A stretch of DNA of 64,000 bases from Meghimatium bilineatum (GCA_034231615.1 CM067302.1:13072820-13136819), one strand, 5' to 3'. Positions 1-11,156 are shown, counted from the stretch's first letter. Numbers and translations: made by a program. The notes: generated by a model not told the origin, from the sequence alone.

Positions 1-56
1 GCACTTATGGGAATGCCACATGTGCTGTGAGGCCAGTTTCTAATCAAGAATACAGA
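1..56 (+). repeat. SINE G, 3' end (copy G1)
   Basis: This piece (gcacttatgggaatgccaca onward, ending gtttctaatcaagaat) is nearly the same as the 3' part of the copy at 63715-63908 at the other end of the window. It is cut off by the window start. Confidence 0.7.
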
Positions 57-188
57 TTTTCCATCAACATTGAGTTTTTCTAACATTTTATCATTTCTCA
101 ATGCTTCACATTGTCAAATTCTTTACTATAATTTATCAAGCACAAGTATAGATAATTTTATACTTCTATATTCCTCTCTATTAATGTT

Positions 189-747
189 CGTAATACACGC
201 ATAGGGTAATACATATGTAGGGTAATACATATGTAGGGTAATACATATGTAGGGTAATACATATGTAGGTTAATACATATGTAGCGTAATACATATGTAG
301 GTTAATACATATGTAGGGTAATACATATGTAGGGTAATACATCTGTAGGGTAATACATCTGTAGGGTGATATCTATGTAGGGTAATACATATGTAGGGTA
401 ATACATATGTAGGGTAATACATATGTAGGGTAATACATATGTAGGGTAATACATATGTAGGGTAATACATATGTAGGGTAATACATATGTAGGGTAATAC
501 ATCTGTAGGGCAATACATATGTAGGGTAATACATCTGTAGGGTAATACATATGTAGGGTAATACATCTGTAGGGTAATAAATCTGTAGGGTAATGCATCT
601 GTAGGGTGATACATCTGTAGGGTAATACATCTGTAGGGTAATACATATGTAGGGTAATACATATTAGGGCAATACATATGTAGGGTAATACATCTGTAGG
701 GTAATACATATGTAGGGTAATACATCTGTAGGGTAATACATATGTAC
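189..747. repeat. 16-bp minisatellite (gggtaatacatatgta), about 35 copies
   Basis: Near-perfect head-to-tail units contain the palindrome tacatatgta; a variant has catctgta in its place. Long reading frames through the array are a product of the repetition, not genes. Confidence 0.97.
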
Positions 748-1000
748 AGCATTTCTTATGCCTTTTCCTTTCATAAATCCACTGAATGTAGTCCAGTGAC
801 ATAAAAGCTTTCTTCGGCGATGTGTGGTAGGTCTACGATTGTTACGTCATTCTGTCTGACACATCCGACTTCAGAAATGCATTTTGGATGAATCTGTTCT
901 TCTATATTCATCGTTATCATCGTCTCCGTAAGTTTGTTGGCTGCAACATTCTGTCTTTTGCTGTGGTGGTGCATTCTGCTAGACTGTAACATGTCCATTT
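748..1000. other. Unassigned spacer
   Basis: No gene or repeat was recognised. A minus-strand reading frame of 75 codons is present but has no recognisable motif or splice signals. Confidence 0.4.
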
Positions 1001-1300
1001 AGTGATGTTTTCCTCCCACGTATATTTATTCCTACCTCTTGCTCTCCTCCCCTCGATTCAATCCTCAAGAAACGTCTTCAAATAATGTGTCGCGTGTTTC
1101 ATTATGTCCAAAATATTGTATTTGCTTGATGTTTATTTCCTTTATTAGTTCTTTGTTTATACACAATATTTTGTCAGTTTCTCTTTGTTTATTTAATTTA
1201 TTTTATTTTGTTGTTGCTTCTCTTTCCATGAAATTCTCCCTATTCTTCTATATATCCACATCTCAGTGTCACATAGACTTTGTTCATTGTCCATGATACT
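1001..1300 (-). mobile_element. Decayed RTE-like LINE 3' fragment
   Basis: On the minus strand, broken frames show the SWTMNK-type block and later parts of the C-terminal domain that follows the reverse transcriptase in RTE-like LINEs. It is close in layout to the copy at 47614-48110. Confidence 0.5.
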
Positions 1301-1389
1301 GAGATATATATTAATACATATATTAATGTAGTATAGATGCAGGATTGTATAATTCCTCCTTCGTTATATATAAATATATATATATATAT

Positions 1390-1612
1390 CACTTGACATA
1401 TTCTTTCCAGAACTTTGTCTTCGTCGTGGATACTCTGAACACCTCTCTGTCCCTGGGAAGTAGGCCTGCATTGGTCAGAGACATGTGCTCACATTCTTCG
1501 ATGTCGCTGGTCCTTCGTCTTCTTGGTCTCCTTCTTCTTCTCTTACCCGGCAATCTGTCTTCTAGAATATGCATTTCAAAACTATCATGTAGCTTTAAGT
1601 GTCCAAAATACT
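1390..1612 (-). mobile_element. LINE group B 3' end (copy B1)
   Basis: The minus strand encodes a C-terminal tail of a reverse transcriptase ORF: YFGHLKLHD, then an Arg-rich RRRRRPRRRR stretch, then FWKEYVK. This matches the group B layout FGHIKRHN, GRPRRRWTDDIKD, FWKEYVT seen at 1915-2472. It is 5'-truncated at an (aat)n stretch. Confidence 0.8.
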
Positions 1613-1914
1613 GTAGATATAATAACAATAGTAATAACAATAGTAATAATAAGAGACATAACGCGGCAAGATTGCATGAGTGCTACACTGAGTACACCAA
1701 CATAAAAAGCTAAACAAACAGCTTTCTCATCAGTCATTCTGAGCAGAGTACAACAATCATATCAAGACCATTCCTTTGACGTTATCAATCCAAGATTTCC
1801 TTTCACGTCTCTTCGCCTTCAACTCCGAAATTAGCGGTAATCAAAACCAAATCTTCAAATCTTCACTCTTACGAAATACATCGATGTTCACGATATCTTT
1901 GCTCCCCTTTTTGG
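1613..1914. other. Spacer with (aat)n stretch
   Basis: A short trinucleotide-rich stretch (taataacaatagtaataa) starts this interval. The rest holds no recognisable feature. Confidence 0.4.
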
Positions 1915-2472
1915 CCCACTAAAGATATGGGCATTACAGAAGTAAGAAAGAGATTGGCAATGGCATATTGCAAAATAACACGGTCGAAAAACATATGGAA
2001 AAACGACAAAATAGAAACTAAAGTGCTAATTTTACGAATTTTTATTTTTTCCGGTTGCAACATACGGCTGTGAAAAATGGACCCTAAGTAAAACAGCGGC
2101 AAAGAAGATCAACGCCTTTGAGATGAAATGCTACAGAAAGATACTTAGAATATCATAGAAGGAAAAAATCAGAAACTCAGATATTATAAAAACATTGAAG
2201 ATTCCAGAGTGTTGGTTACTAAATAAAATAACAAATAGAAAACTACGCCTGTTTGGTCATATAAAGAGACATAACTGCTTAGAAAGACAAATAATGGAGA
2301 GAAGAGTACCTGGAAGGAGGAGAAAGGGCAGACCAAGAAGACGATGGACTGACGACATTAAAGATAACATGAATACATCGCTAGAAAATGCAAGCCACAT
2401 CGCCCAAGACAGAGAGAGGTTCAGAGAGTTCATTGGGAAGACAACGTTCTGGAAGGAATACGTCACATGACC
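1915..2472 (+). mobile_element. LINE group B 3' half (copy B2, RTE-like)
   Basis: The fragment runs from the end of the reverse transcriptase (EVRKRLAMAYCKITR, then YGCEKWTLSKTAAKKI, MKCYRKILRIS) to the C-terminal domain (KLRLFGHIKRHNCLERQI, GRPRRRWTDDIKDN, RERFREF, FWKEYVT). Stops and frameshifts break it into at least three frames. The order of blocks is the usual one for RTE-like LINEs. The element ends near the motif gtcacatga. Confidence 0.88.
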
Positions 2473-2856
2473 AAAGATACGTGCTAGCTTCCTGCGAGAA
2501 ATTGTATATACTTTGAAACTAAAAAAAACAACATCAAACTTGTATCGCACTGAAAACTGGTTCTATATATAAGTGCTCATTCAGCTAAACACGAAGTGAG
2601 TGGGTCACGCCGAGAAATAGATCAATGCAAAAATAACTTTCAATTTAGAATACACAGGTCATTTAGTGAGTACTAGTACCGTCTGACTATAGAACTCAGC
2701 CGCATAAATGTTCGCGCGTTTATCCAACCGATATTTTGGGAAGGAGTATGTGTTTTTTTTAAAAGTTAGAATCTTGTTAAGAGAGATTGTTTAAATTGAA
2801 TCCTGTATTTTGTTGTGATTTGTGGTGAGTTAGGGGTGATGCTATATGTATGGCCA
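2473..2856. other. Unassigned spacer
   Basis: No gene or repeat family was recognised between the B2 and C1 LINE fragments. Confidence 0.4.
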
Positions 2857-3226
2857 TTTGCAGTAGAATAACTAACACCCATTGGAGTGAATTCAAATCG
2901 AATGATAAAATCAGAGAAGAGACACATCAAAATTTCATCACAGATGTTATCAGAAAACGCCGATGGTCCTACATCGGGTATGTCCTACGCGCAGACACCA
3001 ACAGAATACACCACCAATCTCTTGAATGGATACCTACAGGCAAAAGAGAGAGGGGTAGACCCAAAGAAACACTCAGAAGAACAATACTTAGAGAAAGTAA
3101 AACAACCAATATTCATACTATTCAAGAACTGCACAGAATAGCTATGAACAGACAGAATTGGAGAGATCTGACGTCTGCCCTATGCTCTAACTTCAGCGCA
3201 AAAGGAAAATGAATGAATGAATGAAT
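2857..3226 (+). mobile_element. LINE group C 3' end with (aatg)n tail (copy C1)
   Basis: An open frame encodes NTHWSEFKSNDKIREETH, RKRRWSYIGYVLRAD, GRPKETLRRTILRESK and MNRQNWRDLTSALCSN, the C-terminal domain of a second LINE group. The stop is followed directly by a short (aatg)n tail (3208-3226). The copy at 61530-62250 has the same tail, so the tail belongs to the element. Confidence 0.88.
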
Positions 3227-3327
3227 TTGGAGACGTTCATTGTGCAGAAAAGAGGTGATGTGTTACTTACTTGTGATTCCTTGTTGAGGTTATTGTTCAT
3301 TATTTATGAATCGTTGGGGAGTTTATT

Positions 3328-3328
3328 A

Positions 3329-3377
<49 letters not shown>

Positions 3378-3470
3378 CAGTCAGTCAGTCAGTCAGTCAG
3401 TCAGTCAGTCAGTCAGTCAGTCAGTCAGTCAGTCAGTCAGTCAGTCAGTCAGTCAGTCAGTCAGTCAGTC
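3328..3470. repeat. (ttag)n then (tcag)n microsatellite, a LINE tail
   Basis: About 12 ttag units run into about 24 tcag units. The array abuts the 3' end of the minus-strand group E LINE at 3471, so read on the minus strand it is a (tgac)n tail that later changed to (taac)n. Confidence 0.95.
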
Positions 3471-3845
3471 GTCGGATCATCATCACTGCAAAATGGACAC
3501 ATCCATAGTTGCTCCGATCTCTCCTTGAGTGTATCCGCCATTACACTTCTGCTGACAGTACCGGTCCTATGCTGGTTGACCATCATTCTTCTGCGTCCTC
3601 CAAAATGTTCACTTCTAGCAACATCTCATTTCAATCCCTGATCTTTAATCCAGGCCATTGAAAAGGAATCATCATCCACATTAGTCTCACTCTCGCGTGT
3701 TATATCTCTTAAGGTATTCAAAACGTCAGCGCGATCCATTGCCCCATCGCCCTGTGCCACAATCGCGCATGATGCCAGTTGAACCGCTCTTTCACTGCCT
3801 CGAACGCCCACATGTCCGGGCTCGAAAATAAATATAACCACTTGT
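3471..3845 (-). mobile_element. LINE group E (RNase H type) 3' end (copy E1)
   Basis: The minus strand encodes PGHVGVRGSERAVQLAS, equivalent to the C-terminal RNase H motif PGHAGVRGNERADRLAS of I-clade-like LINEs, then MDRADVLNTLRD. Broken frames downstream resemble a Cys-rich end. The same MDRAD block occurs at 38630-39005. Its 3' end runs into the tetranucleotide array at 3328-3470. Confidence 0.8.
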
Positions 3846-3949
3846 AATCACTAATTATTAATTAGTATTAAGTTGGTTGTGATTGAGGTATAAGCGCATT
3901 AAGAACCATTCTATATATATATCTAAACTATGTGGTCCTTGTTGGAATT

Positions 3950-4215
3950 GCGATTTCAGGGGTAGAATAGTTCTCTACAGATGACCTTCTTGTGCGCTGT
4001 TTGCAAGTTTGTTCATGTGGCTTATTTGATTTATGTGGTCCATCTTTTACATTTTCTGCCTTTTCTTTTTAACCCTGATGTCTATGTGTCATTGCCATAT
4101 GTGGTATGCTGTCTGTTAGTAGTCTGGAATCGTGTGAAAACCACTTGATCTGTTGTCTTTTGATGTGTTCCAATACTGGTATTGTTTTGGTTATCAGTCA
4201 TGTGTATACCTGTAT
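3950..4215 (-). mobile_element. Probable decayed LINE 3' fragment
   Basis: It shares the motif gtggtatgctgtctg and the same flanking order (ttctctacagatg / ttctctggagatgg) with 18195-18545, which is a recognisable minus-strand LINE. No intact frame remains. Confidence 0.45.
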
Positions 4216-4247
4216 ATGAGTCATTCGTGATGTGATTGTGAGTCGCA

Positions 4248-4395
4248 GTGAGTTAATTGTATGAGGGGTGAGTTAATTGTATGAGGGGTGAGTTAATTGT
4301 ATGAGGGGTGAGTTAATTGTATGAGGGGTGAGTTAATTGTATGAGGGGTGAGTTAATTGTATGAGGGGTGAGTTAGATGTATGAGGAGTGAGTTA
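4248..4395. repeat. 20-bp minisatellite, about 7 copies
   Basis: The unit agttaattgtatgaggggtg repeats almost perfectly; the last copies are diverged. Confidence 0.96.
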
Positions 4396-4614
4396 ATGTG
4401 AGATGTGAGTGAGTTTAATGTAAGTCACATTATATGTGGGTTGTGTGTGTGTCGCATGTATGTTTTTGTGAGTCACATGTATATATGTATTTTACAAACC
4501 AAATTAGACAATTACTAATTATTATTATTATTTTCATGGTATTTATTGTTTCTCATGCCATGCTCATCTTCGCTTGCGAAAGAGGAACAGCATCATCATC
4601 ATGTGTACTTATTA

Positions 4615-5810
4615 TATGTCATATTTGTGTAGATTTTGTGTCACGTATGTGTTGACTGTTTTTCACGTGTGTAGATTGTGTGTCACATGTGTGTAGATTG
4701 TGTGTCACAAGTATGTAGATTGTGTGTCACAAATATTTAGATTGTGTGTCACAAGTATGTAGATTGTGTGTCACAAGTATGCAGATTGTGTGTCACAAGT
4801 ATGTATATTGTGTGTCACAAATATTTAGAGTGTGTGTCACAAGTATGTAGATTGTGTGTCACATGTTTGTAGATTATGTGTCAAAAGTATGTAGAATGTG
4901 TGTCACAAATATTTAGATTGTGTGTCACAAGTATGTAGATTGTGTGTCACATGTCTGTAGATTATGTGTCGAAAGTATGTAGAATGTGTGTCACAAATAT
5001 TTAGGTTGTGTGTCACGAGTATGTAGATTGTGTGTCACAAGTATGTAGATTGTGTGTCACAAGTATGTAGATTGTGTGTCACAAGTATGTAGATTGTGTG
5101 TCACAAGTATGCAGATTGTGTGTCACAATTATGTAGATTGTGTGTCACAAATATTTAGATTGTGTGTCACGAGTATGTAGATTGTGTGTCCCAAATATTT
5201 AGATTGTGTGTCACAAATATGTAGATTGTGTGTCACAAGTATGTAGATTGTGTGTCACAAGTATTTAGATTGTGTGTCACAAGTATGTAGATTGTGTGTC
5301 ACAAATATTTAGATTGTGTGTCAGAAGTATGTAGATTGTGTGTCACATGTGTGTAGATTATGTGTCGAAAGTATGTAGAATGTGTGTCACAAATATTTAG
5401 ATTGTGTGTCACGAGTATGTAGATTGTGTGTCACACGTATGTAGATTGTGTGTCACAAATATGTAGATTGTGTGTCATGAGTATGTAGATTGTGTGTCAC
5501 AAGTATGTAGATTGTGTGTCACCAATATGTAGATTGTGTGTCACAAGTATGTAGATTGTGTGTCACCAATATGTAGATTGTGTGTCACATTTGTGTTAAC
5601 TGTAACATACAAATGTGTTAATTGTGAACCACATGTGCGTGATTGTATGTTAATATTTGTAGATTGTGTGTTAATGTGTGTAAATTGTGTGTTAATGTGT
5701 GTAGATGCGTGTCAATGTGTGTAGATTGTGTGTTAATGTGTTTTGATTGTGTGTCAATTTGTGTAGATTGTATGTTAATGTGTGTAGATTGTATGTCAGA
5801 ATAGTTTGTT
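4615..5810. repeat. 23-bp minisatellite, about 50 copies
   Basis: The unit is built around gtagattgtgtgtcacaa with variants agtatgtag and aatatttag. A larger repeat of several units is visible, since the tcaaaagtatgtagaatg and tcgaaagtatgtagaatg variants recur. Both edges decay gradually into looser tgtgt-rich sequence. Confidence 0.95.
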
Positions 5811-6172
5811 GTGCGTCACAGATACATTGAATATCAGTCACAGGTGAGATATTTGTGAATCATCGATTTGTTGATTTTGATCGAGTCGGATGATAGGTGA
5901 TTTCAATTACTGAATAGTTTTTATGTATGAATTAATACATAATTCAGTTTGACTAATGACTCAGTTTGAGTTGATTGTGACTCATGGTGAGTTGATAATG
6001 ATTCAGGTTTATTTCATTATAAACCCACCCCGAGTTCATAGTAACTCCGAGTAAGTTTATTGTGAATTAGAGTTCATTGATTTTAGCTCAAGCTGGGTTG
6101 ATAGTGATTCAGTTTTAGTTGTTTGTGATTTCAGATAATTGATAAAGACTAAGATTTTCGTTATTGTAACCC
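5811..6172. other. Spacer, weakly repetitive
   Basis: Loose gagttgattgtgactca-like words recur, suggesting a very old degraded array. No gene was seen. Confidence 0.35.
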
Positions 6173-6238
6173 AGGGTTATGTTATTGCGACAGGGTTATG
6201 TTATTGCGACAGGGTTATGTTATTGCGACAGGGTGAGT
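6172..6238. repeat. 19-bp tandem repeat, 3-4 copies
   Basis: The unit gggttatgttattgcgaca repeats three times almost perfectly, with a diverged copy before it. Confidence 0.9.
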
Positions 6239-6521
6239 TGATGTATAGGAAACCTACATATAACTGTTTCAAGATTACTTACAATAACGAATAAGAAACA
6301 TGTGTACATTTACTTGTCGCATCTTTATAAAAACCGACTGTTCGAGACGTAACTTCGTGTAGCGTGTATACGTTACGTAAAACTGCACTGTCAGCTATTT
6401 CTATTCTTTATTCCACCAAATTTGATAATCTCTTCTAGTGCATGTTCCATTAATCCGTTCGTCCTTTTGTTATTTTATTTTTATTTTTTGTTAATTGTGT
6501 TTACTGTCTCTGCTCTTCCTT

Positions 6522-6603
6522 TTAACATGTCAGGGATCCTTCCCACCCCCCTTGCTGAAGTATACCAAACAGTGTATCCTTGTACCTTCCCTGACATGTC
6601 AAG
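6522..6603. repeat. Short inverted repeat (acatgtcaggga / tccctgacatgt)
   Basis: Two 12-bp perfect arms (near 6525 and 6588) enclose about 50 bp. This may be the trace of a small foldback element or chance; no target duplication was found. Confidence 0.4.
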
Positions 6604-6769
6604 AAATGTGTAACTGAAAAAGTTAAAACTGTCAAATACTGCATGTTTCCCGTTAAGGAGTTACAGGAAGAAATTGTGTAGCTGTGTGATAACGGATGCA
6701 TGCTCTTACAGTCGCCATGTCATGTACAGGGTGTATTTTTCTTTCATTAACATTCCGTCAGAAAAAAAA

Positions 6770-6845
6770 CCCCAGTCACTACCTGGAATCGAACTTTCGA
6801 CCTCACGGGTCTGAGACCAATCCCCTAACCAATTGAAAAAGTATA
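6770..6845 (-). repeat. tRNA-derived SINE head
   Basis: On the minus strand the order is A-box-like (attggttaggggattgg), then a B box (gttcgattcc) at the normal tRNA spacing, then a diverged end. It lacks a clean acceptor stem, so it is a SINE head or tRNA pseudogene rather than a tRNA gene. Confidence 0.6.
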
Positions 6846-7344
6846 GGGAAATAATTGTTTAGGTTGACATTTTTAGAAGCATCCTTTCATCCAGGGAGCA
6901 TAAAGTATGTTACCATTCAATTTGCGACATGTGGGCCCAGTACATCAAATTTCATCACGCTTTTAATTTATTTATGTTTCCCTAGACTGAGATAGCCTTC
7001 CCATTTGTCACCAGGCGACGGATTCGTATTGAAAACAAAGGCAAATAATTTAAGAAATAATTTACTTGGGAGTATATACAACAGTGCTGTTGAAGCCAAT
7101 TGTTTTGTAATCTTCTGTCTTTGTCAACAGCTGTGAAACTGGATAATTGTTGTGTAATTTCCTACTTTTGTCAACAGCTTTCAAACTTCTTTCAGAACTT
7201 GTAAGAGCCTTGAATGTTATTTTCTACAGCTGTCGTAAGCCTCGTCCACACACAGATACATGCAACGTAAAGATATACAAGAACATAAATTTCGACCTAT
7301 ATAAATTGATACCTATTCCTCTCTTGTATACTCGGATTTACCAC
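6846..7344. other. Unassigned spacer
   Basis: No gene, array or known family was recognised. One stretch duplicates ttttgtcaacagctttcaaac-like words (around 7120-7185). Confidence 0.35.
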
Positions 7345-7650
7345 ACGAGGAGCGTGGTAGTCTAGTTGATACTGAGCTTGCCTGCTATCACCGGGTTACA
7401 GCGTGCTAGGTTCGAAACCACGTCAGGACAAAGTAAAATCTGGGTTGTGATTTCTCGCTTGACACGATCACTTCTCCATTCGACTCATCTGTAAATGAGT
7501 ACCTGATGCATGAATTAGGTGAGAGAAAGACATCAAGGAAGGGAACTGGCCACCCCCATCTAAGAGTTGTTGCGGCTTAGTATATAAAGAGTTATCTTCA
7601 TCCCCGACGGAAATTGCTGCCATGAGGACCTACTTTCCCTTACTACCATT
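7345..7650 (+). repeat. SINE A (copy A1)
   Basis: A tRNA-derived head has an A box (gtagtctagttga) and a perfect B box (ggttcgaaacc). It is followed by a body shared with 42916-43211, 47303-47600 and 50819-51135 (atgagtacctgat, ggaagggaactggccacc, ttcatccccgacgg) and a pyrimidine-rich end. Four copies in this window define the family at about 300 bp. Confidence 0.9.
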
Positions 7651-7671
7651 TAACACGCATCTTCTTATATG

Positions 7672-7932
7672 CTTGTTCTCAAATTCTTGCAGATTAGCAA
7701 CATTTAGTTTGGAGAACGTATTGCATTGTTTCACTATTTACAGCAGTGATGCGATATATGCTCTTTCTACCTGATAAATTTGACTTCAGCGTGCTTTTAG
7801 TGACTTTCATCCTATACGGAATTGTACCACCTATTACACCCCATAAACTCCTTAGTCGCCTCTTACGACATGCATGTAAGGTAAACAGCGTTATTCTCTG
7901 CTCCGCTCTCTGGCCCGCCAACACAGGGGCTA
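7672..7932 (-). repeat. SINE E (old copy E4)
   Basis: The minus strand aligns along its whole length with the copies at 33028, 37310 and 53555: the 5' part with aacacaggggc, the centre ttagtcgcctcttacgacat, and the 3' part gattagcaacatttag. It is visibly the most diverged of the four copies. Confidence 0.75.
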
Positions 7933-7974
7933 TTCAACATACAAATAGGACTTCTGTTACGTTAACGCAAAAAT

Positions 7975-9236
7975 TCTTACGTTAAACACAACGTCAATTA
8001 CTTTTACAATGGGGTGCAAAGGGAACGCATTGCTCTAGGCGGACCCAGGGTTAGCAGATAACCAAGATCCAAAATGTACCTCCACGCGGTGCACCCTGGA
8101 AACAGAAATACAGCATCTCGTTCTGATTCTGGCCATATCATTTGGGGATCGTGTCCGAGAATGTGGAGGTAGCAGATGGAAAGAGATTTGACTGCACAAG
8201 AGACAGACAATATCTCCGACACCACCAGCATCACCACATATAGCGACACTGTCGACATACAGTGAAGCTAGTCAGTCCAGTCCGAACATTGGAGGGGCGG
8301 CCAATGTAAAATGCACGTAAAGGTAGATGCAAGGCGAGAGACAAATATATTTCATACCGAGTACAATGAAACAATGAAAGGGCAGAACAGCGCTAGAAAG
8401 CAGCGCGAACTGCAAGTAGAAAATTAAAAGTTCCTAGGAATGGGGAACTACAAGCTCCGTCAGCTCGAGACGAGCTTCTAGTTACCTGTGTTCCTTACAC
8501 CCAGGCCCATTCATTGGCGTTTGGTAAAGCAAGAAGACCTAATCCAACTCTAATGTCGAGCCTTCCTAAACTGGAAATATGCTCGAGAAGAGAAATGGTT
8601 CCGTACTCGATGCTCTCAGGCACACAAGGGACAAAGATTTAGCCCTGGCCCAACTCTACGGTCAGGTTTTCCTATACCGGAAATACACTTGAAGAGAGAA
8701 AGGGTTCAGTACCTGATGGGCTCAGGCGCTATTGGGACAAGGACGCTCAGCTCGAGAACGCCTTGCTCTCAAACGCGTAGTGTGAGACTCGAACTTGGAC
8801 AAGGGGTACACGATGTCGGTTAATGACACCTCGGCTAAGAGGGCGAAAGAGCCAGGGTCCAACTCATCTGTTGAGTTCTTCCCCTTAAGGAACCAGGCTC
8901 ACGGATGAGAAACGGTTCAGTACCCAATGGGCACAGGCACAGCACGTCCAATTACACGAGGCAAGTTCATAGACAGCGGAACACCTCGTTCGAGTCAGAC
9001 GAGAGCAAAAAATCGTCTGGGTGAAGAGTCTCCACTACGCGTGCCTGGAGACATATATAGAGGCTGTCACAGGCTAAGGGTAGCCCACCCGAATTGTCAA
9101 GGCATGCCAAAATCGGATGTGCTAGGCCTACAAGGCGCATAACGGTGGCACAACGTACTCACGCTCCCGGCGGAAATCGCACGGATATCCGTGCTGGTTA
9201 CAATGGAGCGAACGAAAAACAAACAAACAAACAAAC
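7975..9236. repeat. GC-rich composite element with internal ~110-bp modules
   Basis: This 1.26-kb block has clearly higher GC than its surroundings. Within 8520-8960 a module with ccaactct, cttcct and aaacggttcagtacc-like words occurs three times. The last 130 bp (cggatgtgctaggcc, acaacgtactcacgctcc, ggagcgaacg) are homologous to the 3' domain of SINEs E and F, and the block ends in an (aaac)n tail. It has no convincing reading frame. I read it as a longer member of the E/F superfamily or a composite. Confidence 0.55.
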
Positions 9237-9317
9237 TTTTACAATGAGCGTAGACACTATTAGACTATAGGGTATGGATACTAGAACTTACAAATAAGAG
9301 TATTCAAGACAGTTTCA

Positions 9318-9360
9318 ACGTTTCAACCTTGAGGTCTTTTTCAAGGAAAAAAATGTTATT
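9318..9360 (-). repeat. Penelope-like terminal motif (candidate solo terminus)
   Basis: On the minus strand: ttgaaaaagacctcaaggtt, then gaaacgttgaaac. This is the shape of the terminal motif of the Penelope-like element at 27127-29262 (cttgacaaaggcgtt, then ccgaaacttcga). Confidence 0.4.
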
Positions 9361-9395
9361 TTGTCTTATATGCAGATGCAAATCAGGGGTGTGTC

Positions 9396-9585
9396 ATGTG
9401 ACGTATTCCTTCCAGAACGTTGTCTTCCCAATGAACTCTCTGAACCTTTCTCTGTCTTAGGCGATGTGGCTTACATTTTCTAGCGATGTATTCATGTTAT
9501 CTTTAAGTTCGTCAGTCCATCGTCTTCTTTGTCTGCCCCTTCTCCTCTTCCCAGGTACTCTTCCCTCCATTATTTAATCAGGGGT
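9396..9585 (-). mobile_element. LINE group B 3' end (copy B3)
   Basis: The minus strand is near-identical to the last 190 bp of B2: the wtddi block, the Arg-rich block and the ending gtcacatga. It is 5'-truncated, as expected of target-primed insertion. Confidence 0.88.
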
Positions 9586-9769
9586 AATTACCATTAATTC
9601 CTATTTATGAATTTTAATTATCACGATTCTCTCCCTTAACATGTTTTCTGATAACTCTCCTGTGCACAGTTTACATAGATTATAAACTTCATTTATTATG
9701 TCCACTGCTTAGATAGATTTCGAGTTACTTGTATTGGTAAATACATGTTTAACGATTTGCTCTGATGTA

Positions 9770-9858
9770 AAGAGAAAATATATTTAAGTGACTACAGTTC
9801 CACAAAAACAAAAATACAATGTTCGATAACTGTTTTTGGCGCCTACATATACAACGCA
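9770..9858 (+). promoter_or_regulatory. Possible TATA-type promoter and 5' leader of the receptor gene
   Basis: About 75 bases before the start codon lies an AT-rich TATA-like stretch (aaatatatttaag), followed by a short leader ending in acaacgcaatgatt. The position would suit a TATA box only if the leader is very short. An upstream non-coding exon is equally possible and cannot be excluded. Confidence 0.22.
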
Positions 9859-10329
9859 ATGATTGACATCTGGCCCTTGCTATTTTTGCTAATAAACATC
9901 ATCATCATGTGTCAACTGGGTGACGCAAAACAATGCTTGGATGAAACACAACTAAATTCACCATCGAACGTCATCAAATTAGGGGTACTTTTACCACTCA
10001 AAGGAGACTATCCTTGGGTCATTCAGGCAGTGGTCCCTGCTATTCATCTCGCAACGGAATCCATGGAAGTGAACTCGGTTATTCTACCTGGATATCGCTT
10101 CCAATTAAATGTCGCTGATTCTCAGTGTTCGGATACGGTTGGACCGTTAGCGGCAATAGAGATGTACATTAAGAAATCAGCACACGTTTTTCTAGGACCG
10201 GCATGTGAGTACGCCATCGCTCCTGTGGCGCGGTTTTCATATCATTGGGGAATTCCCGTTTTGACTGCCGGTGCAATGGTGTCTGCTTTCAGAGATAAAT
10301 CTGAATACAAGCTTTTGACAAGAGTACAG
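9859..10329 (+). CDS. Natriuretic peptide receptor-like protein, exon 1
   Basis: This exon encodes 157 residues, the N-terminus of a cell-surface receptor of the natriuretic peptide receptor / receptor guanylate cyclase family. Residues 1-23 form a hydrophobic signal peptide, with likely cleavage after LGDA. Residues 37-157 start the ANF_receptor (periplasmic-binding-like) ligand domain. The block GPACEYAIAPVARF, followed by HWGIP, AGAM and EYKLLTRV, is the family signature. Cys90 and Cys116 are 26 residues apart, the spacing of the conserved first disulfide of mammalian receptors. The ATG is the first in its frame and directly precedes the signal peptide. The exon ends in phase 0 at a good donor (acag|gtaagg); translation past it runs into intron. 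Whether the full protein has kinase-homology and cyclase domains (NPR-A/B type) or a short tail (clearance type) cannot be seen here. The family call is firm, the subtype is not. Confidence 0.92.
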
Positions 10330-10439
10330 GTAAGGATAAAATATTTATCTATTTTTACTTATCCTTGCAATATGAGCGGACAAGATTTAAAATAAATTTA
10401 TCTTTTGTTTATATTTATAACTGCATCAATTAAGTTTGG

Positions 10440-11110
10440 AAACAGCTACTCACAATAAACATAAATAAAAAGAGGAGTAAGACAAGGATGTATTTTATCA
10501 CTCAACCCATTTTAGAACTACACAAACAATAATTTTAAACACATAGAAGGAATACAAGGACTCACGATCAGTTGGGAAATAATAAACAACCTGCGATTGA
10601 AGATGGATCTGTCCTTTCAGCAGAATGTGAATAAGAACTACACATCCATATGGATCAAGTCCATAAATAAAGTAAAGAATATCGATTAGATAAAAACATT
10701 CAAAACAAAAAAAAACCAAGATAATATCAGTACAATTGTAAATGAACTGCATAACAAGTGGATCATTACGAATATGTCAGACACATAGTCACACATGATG
10801 GCAGATGTGAAAAAGTAGTTAACAGGAGAATATGAATGGCTAAAATTAATTTCAATGACATGAGGAGAATATTAATATTTAAACAATTTATAAACAATCT
10901 AAGCATGAGAATTATAAAGTGTTACATATATTTTTTTTAATGTATGGCTCATAAATATGGACAACAAATAAACACATGAAGATATAATTGATGCCTTTCA
11001 GATGTTGATATATAGAAGAACAGGGAGAACATCATGGAAATATTAGAAAACGAATAAACAGGTTCTAACAACATTTAGTATGAAAAAAATAAGTATTCAA
11101 TGGAAATGAA
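10440..11110 (+). mobile_element. RTE-like LINE fragment in intron 1
   Basis: Broken plus-strand frames show RGVRQGCILS (reverse transcriptase block with the GVRQGC motif), then THDGRCEKVVNRRI and IIKCYIYFF, in the normal LINE order. Confidence 0.75.
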
Positions 11111-11156
11111 AATCCAACACAAAGTATTTTTGACATAATACTTAAACATAAATTAA

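Noticed and set aside
1345-1713. Plus-strand frame of 122 codons
   Set aside because: It is antisense to the minus-strand LINE B1 fragment.
3328-3470. Telomere-like ttag repeats
   Set aside because: ttag and tcag are not a telomeric hexamer, and the array joins a LINE 3' end.
189-5810. CRISPR-like direct repeats
   Set aside because: Units are head to tail without unique spacers, and the DNA is from an animal.
7345-7435. Functional tRNA gene
   Set aside because: A and B boxes are present but no acceptor stem closes; the sequence continues into a SINE body shared by three other copies.
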